Positions 12,031-21,600 of a stretch of DNA of 64,000 nt are shown piece by piece. The notes beneath the pieces were generated by a model. It worked only from the letters and a program-made list of their open reading frames with translations, was not told where the DNA came from and ran no database searches. The position numbers were made by a program, and so were the translations under genes. The first letter of the stretch is position 1; each line of letters opens with the position of its first letter. The DNA is from Dermatophagoides farinae. Its lineage: Eukaryota; Arthropoda; Arachnida; Sarcoptiformes; Pyroglyphidae. The stretch spans positions 4,712,001 through 4,776,000 of the forward strand of contig NC_134678.1 of the NCBI RefSeq assembly GCF_024713945.1, written 5' to 3'.

Positions 12031-12296
12031 TCAAGCGCAATATCGTATTGAACGATAAAAGAAAAACGTTTCATTGTATTTCATAATAACGGTCTAGTCG
12101 AGTCGATCAGTGCGACCTCTTTTGCAATTTTCAATTATTATTTTTTTTTTCACAAATTCACTAATATCAATTTCAATTTATTTATATTGTTAATTGTTAA
12201 TTATTATATTGTTAATAATTCGAAAATGATCAACATGAGACTATGGAACGAAAAAAAATGTGATTGGTGACTACAATGTAGTTGTCATGATTGCAA

Positions 12297-13115
12297 TCAA
12301 TATTTTTCCGAAGCTTGGACATTTTGTTGTTCTTCACCTTCAGTGATAAATTCTTCATCAATTTCTTCGATAATGTCATCGTTATCAAGTTCAAATTGTT
12401 GATTGGTACCGGAAATGAATAATATTTTTTCTGTAAGTTTTAAAGTCAAAAAAATAAATATATTTGATTAGTCAATTGGAAGTAATTTTCAATGTAATAA
12501 ATACCGGCAACTATGTTGGAGAAAAATTGATTTTCATATTTTCGATAATTTAGCTTTCCTTCAAGATATAATCGAGTCCTGGTAATAGATGATTTCGTTA
12601 TTGATTTTAAAAATTTTGTAATTATTAGTAAAAAATGAACATTACCCTTTTGTAATTAGATTATGAGATTTTTTTGCCAAAAATGGTTGATAGACGAAAA
12701 CTTTATGATAATCCGAGCGTTTCACAATTTCATTGCTTTTAGTACGACGCAATTCATTTGTAGCCATAATGAATGTAGCATAATTTGTATTATTCAATGG
12801 CTTTAAATTTGCTTCAGCTAAACATCGACCAAGAAGAATAACTTTGTTGATACATTTTGAATTATCAGGAATTTTTATCTCTATCATCAATAGGAAAATA
12901 GATTTATAATCAAAATTGTTATCAAATAATTTAAACTCTCATTAAATTCAAAACACTAACCGCTAGAAGTTTTTGAGCTAGAAAATCGTAAAGTATCAGA
13001 TAAAAATCTGGAACGCTGGTTGAAATTGAATAAAAAATTTTAATTTGATACGTTGAAAACAATGTATACAATTTACCAATAGATTATGAAAATTTTTGAT
13101 ATTTTGATGTGCCAT
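12297..13115 (-). CDS. Mitochondrial SSB-like protein, copy 2, with acidic tail
   Basis: Five exons (13077-13115, 12961-13015, 12646-12880, 12505-12578, 12297-12430) give 178 residues. Intron phases (0, 1, 2, 1) and the motifs at each junction match copy 1 exactly, so the two arose by gene duplication. The OB core is recognisable (NKVILLGRC, FIMATNELRR, KRSDYHKVFVY, LYLEGKLNY). The N-terminal region is again basic with a RSRFLSDTLRFSSS stretch suited to mitochondrial import. The last exon encodes a strongly acidic tail rich in Asp and Glu (DNDDIIEEIDEE), longer than that of copy 1. Sequence between the two copies is well diverged, so the duplication is not recent. Confidence 0.88.
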
Positions 13116-13416
13116 TTTTTTAGATGAGAAAAAAGTGATTCCAATCCAGATTGAACAATTTGAATGTTGTATAAAGAATTCAAACACTGATCATGAAAAG
13201 CATGTTTTGCAGAGCATATCATCATATGAAATTATGTATGTTCACATCATGTCGTACATGCACGGTACATGCATGTATGCATGCAACAGCCTCAACAGAA
13301 TTAGTTTTGTTTCATTTTATTTGAGTTGTATTATTTTGCTTCTAACTTTTCTATCAACATTTATATTTATAGTATATAGTTGTTTTATTTGTCTAATTTA
13401 TAAAATTTCAGATATA
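13116..13416. promoter_or_regulatory. Shared 5' region of mtSSB copy 2 and the transposase gene, with double CATGCATG palindrome
   Basis: These two genes are divergent, with 301 bp between start codons. At 13266-13286 is TACATGCATGTATGCATGCAA, of which 19 bp recur exactly upstream of REXO2. TTTCAG at 13411 just before the transposase ATG suggests a leader intron for that gene. Confidence 0.5.
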
Positions 13417-14712
13417 ATGTCTTCAGATATAATAAATCTTCAAGCCATGAAAGTGAATCAGATACGTCGCCGTAAAAAAGTATTATTGTCAATGCTTCGA
13501 CAAAATTCTGGCCTTTTATATTCATCACGTAGATTCGGTATATCTCCCAAATTCAAACTTCGTGATCAAGAAGGAGAGTTTGCAAAAGTATTCCCTCAAT
13601 TAAAATCTAATCCAGAAGCATTCTATGAATATCTTGGCATGTCAGAAAAGACATTCATGCTGATATTAAATGGTATTCAGGATAAAATTACTCGCCGTTC
13701 AATTCGAAAGCCAATCAGTCCAGAAGAACAACTATTCGCTTGTATAAGGTATTGCTACAAAATTTTAATTACTGAGTATTTCTTGTTTCATAATTATGTA
13801 TAAATTTTCAGATATCTAGTACAAGGTGTATCCCATCGTGTTAGCGAACAACAACTTCGTATTGCTCATCAAACAATCTCAGGCATTGTGACTAGAGTTT
13901 GTCAAGCTATTTGCGACACATTTATGGAAAAATATTTATCATTTCCTACTGTCGAAGAATTTAAACAGATTTCAAATCGATTTTGGACCACATGGAATAT
14001 ACCGAATTGCTTAGGCGCTATCGATGGAAAACATATTAGAATTAAGAATTCTGACAACAAATATGGTATTTACATGCAAGCTGTCACTGATGCTGATTAT
14101 CGTTTCATCTGTTGTGATGTTGGTGTCTACAATGGTCAAAGCGATAAGGAATTTTTTTCCAATTCCATATTCGGTCAATCAGTAATCAATCAAACGATAC
14201 AAGTTCCAACTGAATCAATGTTGCCCATCATCGAGCCGCAGATTGATTTGCCATATTTTTTCATCGGCGATGATAGCTATCCTTTGCGAACCAATTTACT
14301 TCGTCCATATCCAGAAAGATATATCAATGAACAGCAAAAAATTTTCAATTATCGACTTAACCAAGCGAAAAGAGTGGCAGAATATTCGTTTGGCGTATTG
14401 ATCGATAAATTTAAATGCTTGAATTCGTCAAAATTCATGCCTGATAATTCAGACTTTATCGTTCTGACTTGTGTACTCCTGTACAATATGATTCTCACTG
14501 AAGAAGGATTCAACTATAACCAAGAAACATTTGATACATTGCGAACCACACATATTGAAAGCTCACAAAAACCAAAAACAAAGAACAACAATCCAACTTT
14601 CGATGCTAAACGAATTCGTGATATTTATGCAGAATATTTCTGCAATGCAGGATCCGTTCAATCAAATTCCATAGTGGTCATTCAGCCAACCTATACAGCT
14701 ACAATTATTTAG
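13417..14712 (+). CDS. Intact PIF/Harbinger-type DDE transposase or HARBI1-like nuclease
   Basis: Two exons (13417-13748 and 13812-14712) join in frame to 410 residues with no interruption. The three catalytic acidic residues are present in family context: Asp in GAIDGKHIR (codon 14023), Asp in FIGDDSYPL (codon 14269), and Glu in RVAEYSFGVL (codon 14380). Upstream are the Harbinger helix-turn-helix features (RKPISPEEQLFACIRY, then HQTISGIV). PIF/Harbinger transposases cut at 3-bp TWA targets and need a second, DNA-binding element protein; HARBI1 is the domesticated animal form. I could not identify terminal inverted repeats around the gene, so either a domesticated gene or an element with eroded ends is possible. 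A MADF gene and its broken inverted copy lie immediately downstream. Confidence 0.88.
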
Positions 14713-14799
14713 CCATTTTATTGTACATAAATTTGTATAATTTTTTTTTTATTTTTTCCCATTAAATTTATTAAATTTTTTACATTGCTGAGTATTAAC

Positions 14800-15250
14800 A
14801 GCTTCACAAAAAATAATCATTTGGAATGTTTACAAGCATAACGATCAATAAAACACCGTCGAGTTTGAATTTGAGATCACCAATTTTGCTGGAATTAATT
14901 TTCTTCACAACATGATCCTTGCCAAGTATATAATTAAACAAAGGATTCAATGAAAGCTTTTCTCTTTCTGCTTTAAGCATCTGTTTTCTTTTTAGCAAAC
15001 TTTCTCCTTGTTTTTCCATTGTTTTGACCAATGAATCAACATCCATATAGCATTCTCATTTCTCTGGCCATATTTGTAAAACTTGATGATGTCGATTCTT
15101 GCGAGTTTTTATTTGTCCCATCTTTTGATACTCTATTAAGATGTTAGAATTTTTTGAAAATTATGATTATGATCTATTTATCAGAATACAGAAATTACAA
15201 ACCTGAAATTCTAGTTCCAACCTTTTTAATTTTGATGCTATAAATAACAA
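14800..15250 (-). pseudogene. Inverted truncated copy of the MADF gene
   Basis: Read on the minus strand, this is a close copy of the 3' half of the MADF gene at 15499-16525. It includes the end of exon 2 with its donor (about 15190-15245), the segment TNENSQESTSS, and the coding end with LNPLFNYILGKDHVVKKIN. Relative to the gene it lacks exon 1 and most of the central coding region, has an internal deletion joining two distant parts of exon 3, and loses frame before the normal C-terminus. Similarity continues about 25 bp past the gene's stop codon, to GCTGTTAATAC. Overall identity over alignable parts looks above 90 percent by eye. Confidence 0.85.
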
Positions 15251-15498
15251 ATTTGAATAACCAATATAATTTACTGCAAGGAGTATGCGCTTTGTTCGGT
15301 TTGGCTATAAATTAGACGAGCATTTATTTTCACAACGTTTGTTGTATATTTTCATTCAGCTCCTTACAACGGTGAGTTCCACATTGAGTTTACGTTGAAA
15401 TTATGTGTGTGTAGTTTCAGCGAGACTGTACCCTTTACGTCCACATTCAATTTTTATTTTTTTTGTGAAAAAATTCAAAAATCTAGCCAAAATTTGAA

Positions 15499-16525
15499 AT
15501 GAATGAAGAAGAAACTATTCACCCGATAGTAGTCGATGCAAAACGTCAGAGATTAATTGAGAAATTTATAGATTCGGGTAACTTTCAAAATTTTATATTG
15601 TTAAACGATTGAATTTTCGATAAAAAAAATTTTCATCCATAGGAAAATGGCCACTTGAACTTGAAGTCGATTTTATCGAAGCCCTTAAAAAATGTCCTGC
15701 TCTTTGGGCAAAACAAACGGAATCCTTTAAAAATCCTTTGCTCAAGGCATCTCAATTAGAAAGGTTGGGGCTAGAATTTTCCGGTCTATCAGGTTTGTAA
15801 TCTCGAAATTATGTTGAATAGGTAATAATTTTCAAAAAAATTCTAATTTGCTAATCTACGTTAATTGAATAGAGGCAAACATAGTGTCAAAAATCAAATT
15901 GCTAAAAGATAATTTTACACGTGTTCATAAGCAAATAGCAGCACTTGAAAATTCGAATGAAGATCAGATGGTGATTGAGGATAAAATCAAAGCGCTCAAA
16001 TCAAAATGGCATCACTATGAACGATGCGAATTTTTAGCTGAACATATCAAACATCGTAATAGAGCATCAAAAGATGGAACAAATGAAAACTCGCAAGAAT
16101 CGACGTCATCAGGTTTTGCAAATATGGTCAGTTGGTTTACTTCGTCGATGTCCTATCCTGAAAGATGGCAAGGAGCTGAAGATCTTCCATTTGTTAAATT
16201 TCAGCCTACCGAAAAAATGAGACAACAAAAGAATAGCCATATCAAAAATCAACGATCTCGTTTAATGCAACGTCAAAAAGAGATGACTGAATGTTATATG
16301 GATGTTGATTCATTGGTCAAAACAATGGAAAAACAAGAGGAAAGTTTGTTAAAAAGAGAACAGATGCTTAAAGCGGAAAGAGAAAAGCTTTCATTGAATC
16401 CCTTGTTTAATTATATACTTGGCAAGGATCATGTTGTGAAGAAAATTAATCCCAGCAAAATTGATGATCTCAAATTCGAACTTGACGGTGTTATTGATCG
16501 TTATGCTCGTGAACATCCCAAATGA
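15499..16525 (+). CDS. MADF-domain-like DNA-binding protein
   Basis: Three exons (15499-15577, 15643-15792, 15873-16525) give 293 residues. Residues of about 30-100 read as a MADF-type helix bundle: FIEALKKCPALW, SFKNPLLKASQLERLGLEF, and a closing SKIKLLKDNFTRVHKQI. These correspond to the family's P-x-LW, K-n and long basic final helix. The C-terminal half is charged and partly helical (RSRLMQRQKEMTE, EREKLSLNPLFNYIL) and may mediate partner contact. MADF/Myb-like proteins are the usual accessory DNA-binding subunit of Harbinger transposases; the transposase gene 800 bp upstream makes such a partnership plausible. A general MADF transcription regulator is the alternative. Confidence 0.7.
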
Positions 16526-16549
16526 TTATTTTTTGTAAAGCTGTTAATA

Positions 16550-16801
16550 CAGTGGTACCTCGGTTAACGATGGTAATCCGTTCCAAGACGACCATCATTA
16601 AGCGAAGCACAATTTTCTATAGCATATAATGGAAAACCAATTAATTCGTCCAGACCTAAGGTTACTTGATAGAATTATAAATCCTTAAAAACTTAATGAA
16701 AATGTAACTATTTATTTTTTGAAATTTTCAATTGCTATTATGACCCATTCAGTGATCATTAAAGAAAAAAAATCAGCTTTTAAGCTAAAAGAAAACCACT
16801 G
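16550..16801. mobile_element. Degenerate MITE with CAGTGGT ends
   Basis: CAGTGGTACCTCGGTTAACG at the left and an inverted ACCACTG at the right are flanked by TA on both sides. This suits a Tc1/mariner/pogo-class non-autonomous element. The left end contains its own small inverted repeat (TTAACGATGG against CCATCATTAA). The right end matches for only about seven bases, so the copy is old or partial. It sits 24 bp after the MADF stop codon and 63 bp before MsrA. Confidence 0.5.
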
Positions 16802-16864
16802 TATTTGTTATTTATGGCGTTGTAGTGAGGTTTTGGACTTTGAATTAACGGATATATCACAAGC

Positions 16865-17560
16865 ATGGCACGCATCACACTGGGAATGCAATGTTTTTGG
16901 GGCGCGGAAGCAATTTTTGGTTCCCATTTAGGAATAATTAGAACCAGAGTTGGATACTCAGGTGGTTCAACCAAGAATCCAACTTATCGTAATATCGGTG
17001 ATCATATCGAATCGGTGGACATAGAGTTTGATCCGAACACTATTAAGTTTGAGGTATCGTTTTCGGATAATTGAATTTCAGATTAAAAACTATTTTTAAT
17101 AATGATCAATATTTTTGCAAATTGATAGGAAATTCTCGAATTGTTCATGAAATCACATGATCCTACTATCAAACATAAACGCCAATACATGTCAGCCATA
17201 TTCTACAGAAATGCAGATGAAAAAAATTGCATAGAACAATTTTTAGAGTTGAAAAAATCCTACTATTCCTCTCCAATAGTGACTGGAATTGTCCAGCTAG
17301 ATGAATTTACAAATGCAGAGAATTATCATCAAAAATATTTTCTCCGTAAACATCCATCCATTATGCAAGAAACAGATTTGCAAGATGATTCCAAATTAAT
17401 TACATCACCATTAGCTGCTAAATTGAATGGAATCTGTGCTGGTTTTGGAGCAATTGATTACATCAATGAACAAGACAAAGCAAAATTGTCACAAAAAACA
17501 GCAAATTTATTGGAAACATTTATCAAAAACGGCCCAAACATTGCCGAATGTGGACTTTGA
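16865..17560 (+). CDS. MSRA: Peptide methionine sulfoxide reductase MsrA-like
   Basis: Two exons (16865-17053, 17129-17560) join to 206 residues. The catalytic site is MQCFWGAEAIFG, with the nucleophilic Cys in CFWG. Other family landmarks are GYSGGSTKNPTYR, DHIESVDIEFDP, SHDPT, RQYMSAIFYRN and AENYHQKY. MsrA reduces methionine-S-sulfoxide in proteins, recycled by thioredoxin. The shortened GDH stretch in place of CSG-x-TGH follows what I recall of an insect-type MsrA subfamily. Cysteines near the C-terminus (GICAGFG and ECGL) are candidate resolving residues. The ATG used opens directly into the fold, so the predicted form is cytosolic. Confidence 0.9.
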
Positions 17561-17583
17561 AAAATAATTTTTTCAATGATTGA

Positions 17584-18338
17584 TTAAAGTTTCAAAAAGT
17601 ATTTTTCTTTATAGTATTTAATTTCTTCGATGCTCTTATTGATATCACCAAGGGCTCTGTGCGGTGTATTTACATTCCAGAATTCGCGATCTTTATACCA
17701 CATATCTACCAAGACTTTGATTGAGGACACATCTACCATTCGATAATGTAAATGAGAAACAAATTTTGGACAATATTTGTTTAAAAATTGTCGATCCGTT
17801 GCTGCAATCAAAAATTAATAAAAATGATTATTCTCAAATAACCTAAATAATTTTAACTTTACCTATTGAATTACCGGCTAAAATTCCCTGTTTGATTTTA
17901 TTTCTGACCATAAATTCTGCCAACAAGTTATCAGCTTCTTCTATTTGAATTTTGGATCGTAAACATTCTTCATAAAGGCCGTTGCTTCGAAACTGTTTTT
18001 GACACCAATCGTTCATCGATTCTAGAACCTGTGAGGAGGCATTGATATGAATGGGATCAAATTGATCCAGCTAAAAACATCAATGTGAGATATTAATTTT
18101 ACGAATTTCAAAAAATAAACAACACCTTTTTTAAATCCCTGTCGGTGATTACCAAAGCTATTTCAAGCAATTGATCACGATCGACATTCAATCCAGTCAT
18201 CTCACAATCAACCCAGATAAGTTTTTGAGTCATATTTTTAGATGAAAATTTTCTAAGATGATTATGACCAAGGAATAGCCAATTGGAGATTTTAAATAAT
18301 GAACACTTAATGATAAACATGATATTACTATAGGACAT
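17584..18338 (-). CDS. REXO2: Oligoribonuclease (REXO2), mitochondrial-type N-terminus
   Basis: Three exons (18126-18338, 17863-18070, 17584-17801) give 212 residues. The DEDDh catalytic set is present: Asp and Glu in WVDCEMTGL, Asp in [10 protein letters not shown], and His and Asp in HRALGD. Family members usually read HRALDD; the first of those two acidic residues is Gly here, but the catalytic second Asp remains. REXO2 degrades 2-5 nt RNA in mitochondria and cytosol. About 35 extra residues before [13 protein letters not shown] resemble a targeting peptide. Starting at that inner Met would give a cytosolic form. A CATGCATG double palindrome lies 25-46 bp upstream of the outer ATG. Confidence 0.93.
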
Positions 18339-18362
18339 AAATAAGTGGACATTAAAATTTTA

Positions 18363-18384
18363 AAGCATGCATGTATGCATGCAA
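18363..18384. promoter_or_regulatory. Double CATGCATG palindrome upstream of REXO2
   Basis: The site is AAGCATGCATG followed by TATGCATGCAA. Nineteen consecutive bases are identical to the site at 13268-13286. It is 25-46 bp before the REXO2 ATG, in a 307-bp gap (18339-18645) with no other feature seen. Confidence 0.55.
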
Positions 18385-18645
18385 TAACAACATTTGCGAA
18401 TAAACGCTATTCGAAATTTGAAAATTTTTTAAAATGAATTTATTGATGGTAAATAAAAATGGAGAGAGAGAGATGGATAGAATAAAATTTCCTGGTAATG
18501 AAGTAACGTCAAATAGAATGAATTAATGAAAGAGATGAAACAAGTAAAAAGTTCTTTACAAAAAAAATATTGGGAGATGATCATAGAAAAGGATTAGGAA
18601 ATATAAAATGTGTTATTCATGAATACAAAATGTTTGAAATGAATA

Positions 18646-21600
18646 TTATGAAGAATAACAATTATTCAACAATTCACGAATATCACGAATCAATGTCAAT
18701 ATACGATCAATGTAGTTTTTTATGGTAGCAATATCAGTGTTGATTGACCCAATGGTTGGCATATTATCGTAATACGATGAAGTTTGGCTGCCATCACAAA
18801 TCGACTTTGGTGACTCATTTTCACCAATTTCGATATTCGACATCAATTTTGGTTTTTTAGTTTCCGGGTTGTTTTTTAAGTGGTCAGCTATTTTCTTTTC
18901 CGATTCAGAATCATCTAAAAATCATTTTTTATTATTTTAGAATTTCTATAACATCTATGAACTTACCATTAATTTCAAGAGCAGAGTAAATTTTTTCCAG
19001 ACTATTCAAATTCCCACTAAAATTGTCAGCTATTTCCTGATTGACCATTGTATTGGATTCGATAAAAAGCTTGATTGCCAATAAATTCTTTATCGCCAAA
19101 TCAATCATTATTGCTTAAAAAATAAAATCAAAGTAATATCAACTTACCCAAATTAATTGTTGGACAACTTCCATATGTCTCGGGTTTTGATTTTGTGATA
19201 AGTTATCCATCAATGGCAGTATATTTTGCTTTACAATATTGACAGTGTATACACGAGGAGATGCCTAAATAAAGAGATGAATTTTAATTAAAAGCAAATT
19301 AAAAAGATGACAATTTACCTTAGCTAGAAATGTTTTTAAAAAACGAAAAACAAGATCATCTTTCAGCCAACTTTTTTCTTTCAACAGAATAATTTTCATA
19401 TAATCATGGAAAGAATTATTCACTGAAAGAAAGTCTACAATGCTGCGGGAATTGTATTCAGGGTTTTCATATGCGTCAAGCCAGAGCGTGATGAAATTAT
19501 TATTGCGAAAATAAAGACTTTCTAATGCCAATTTAACAGTGAGATCGACAAGTTCTTCGAAAACCAATTCTTTTTTGATAGCAAACCGGCAAATTTCATC
19601 GATGAACGAATAATAAGGACGATAAAATTCGAAAACCATCTGATCATAATCAAAATCACGATCATGTTCATTGCTTGCATCAAGGTTGGTAACGTTGAAG
19701 CACATTTGAAATGTTGGACGTGCTGGCCGTTGGCTGGATTTAGATTGAAAAGCTTTTTGTCCTCGTTTTGGGAAATATGGTCCAATAATAAAAGGGAAAT
19801 TCTGTTCGGCGAACACAATGTGTTGGAATAATAAAAATTTGGCTATACCGATAAGATAATCGTAAGGAAAAACTTTGATTAATTTAAAAATAACTTCAAA
19901 CAAAGCATTCCGAAGATTTGAAGGCGTATAGGAGTTTAATAGGAATAAAAATTTTTTTACATCTAAAAATGTCTTCAAGTTTGATTTATAATCTTGTAGA
20001 GAATCATAATTTTCTTCAAAAGCTGACAATAATGATGATATAATTTTCAATAAATCAATCAATTCGGTTGTAATATGGCAAGCAGTTGCTTGATGAAACA
20101 TAACATACAACGATGAGAATGATTGGAACAAAATACATAATCCGTTGTTTCGTATTATAAAGAATAAATCATCGTTAGTTTCGATCAAAGTTTTCAATAC
20201 GGCAATGATAGTTCCCCAATGAACACTTGGATCCAAGGTATGTAGATACAATTTCAATGTCATGTTTTTAAAATTCATCGCTTCTTTAGTTTCATGTTCA
20301 GTTGAATCCTCGTGAACAGTGGTGAATAATTTGATCAATTTGAAAAGTTCTTGGATGGCTAATGAATATTGATTCGAATATGGAGTAATGTTTTTGAATG
20401 CCCACTGGATATTCTGATGGGATGCAAGATAACGAGAAAATGAACGCGAATGTTCACAACAAAGCCTTAATAAACCATAATAATAGGGTAACATATTTTT
20501 GTTAAACATTACTACTTCCTGATCTTCATGATCGGCTAGAATATAATTGAATGCAATCTTCTTGTACACATGTGGATTCTGAACAATACATTTGATGGAA
20601 TCTTTGCATTCTTGACATGCAACATACAAAAACATCAAGAATGCCTGTTTGTTTTGATGAATAGGAATGGCTGGTTCGGATAACTTTGTCTCAAAAAGCA
20701 TCCAAAAGTCATTAAAATGAGCAATAAATAAACGTTTCTGTTTTGTGTTGACCATAAGATAGGTAAGAACGAAAAAATAATTAGACAATTTTTGTGTGTT
20801 AGGCGAATGAGAATCCGAATAGATTTTGACTTTTTTGATTAGTCCGAGTAGATAGCTGAATAATTGGTCTATAATGGTTGAACTTTCTTTGTTTAAAACG
20901 ATTTCCTTATTGATTGTATATGGAAACGAACGAAACGGTCGATAGTTTTGTCGAAATGAATTGTCCGAAGAAGGTACCAACGAAATCAATAATTGAGCAG
21001 TACTTGATCGAACTCTTGGTATGGAATTTTCTACCAAAAAATATATGACCCAATGATCCATAGTGGATAATACATGATCATGCAAAATTTTATTTTTGGG
21101 TACATGTTGAATTAACCATTCCAATGTCTGTAATGTTGTAGGTTCGGCTAAATCCCAAATTCTTGGCAGGATCAGTTTAGAAAAGTATGATGAAACCCAA
21201 GCAGATTCGGTAACAAATGACAAAATTTTGAAAAACATGGCGCTACTTTCTGGAAATTGAATAATTGAAGAGAATATCATGTTGATGATGTGTGAAAATA
21301 AAGAATCGTCCAGATTACAAATGGAGCAAATCAAATTAAAAGTTTGCCTCAGATTTATATTGTCTCGAATTAGTTGTTGCAGAAACTGAAAACTTTTGTT
21401 GCTGATTAGCGCATCGAAATCGTGTTTGGAAAGAATCAAATGAGAATTTCGGCTTTGAGCCTTCTCTACCAAATAGACAACCAAGCAAAGCATTTTATCT
21501 AAAGATGCTAATCTGGGAAATTTTTCATCCAATATTGGTCGAAAGGCTTGAGGTCTATCACCATTTCATTATAGAAATATAAATAAATTAATATTAAAAT

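Noticed and set aside
16865-17000. Loss of MsrA function suggested by QCFWG and the missing TGH segment
   Set aside because: The nucleophilic Cys is present, and the shorter GDH form follows an insect-type MsrA subfamily pattern as far as I recall, so there is no sign of decay.
17584-17801. REXO2 HRALGD as a lost catalytic residue
   Set aside because: In the DEDDh site the catalytic Asp is the second of the usual DD pair, and it is kept; only the first is changed to Gly.
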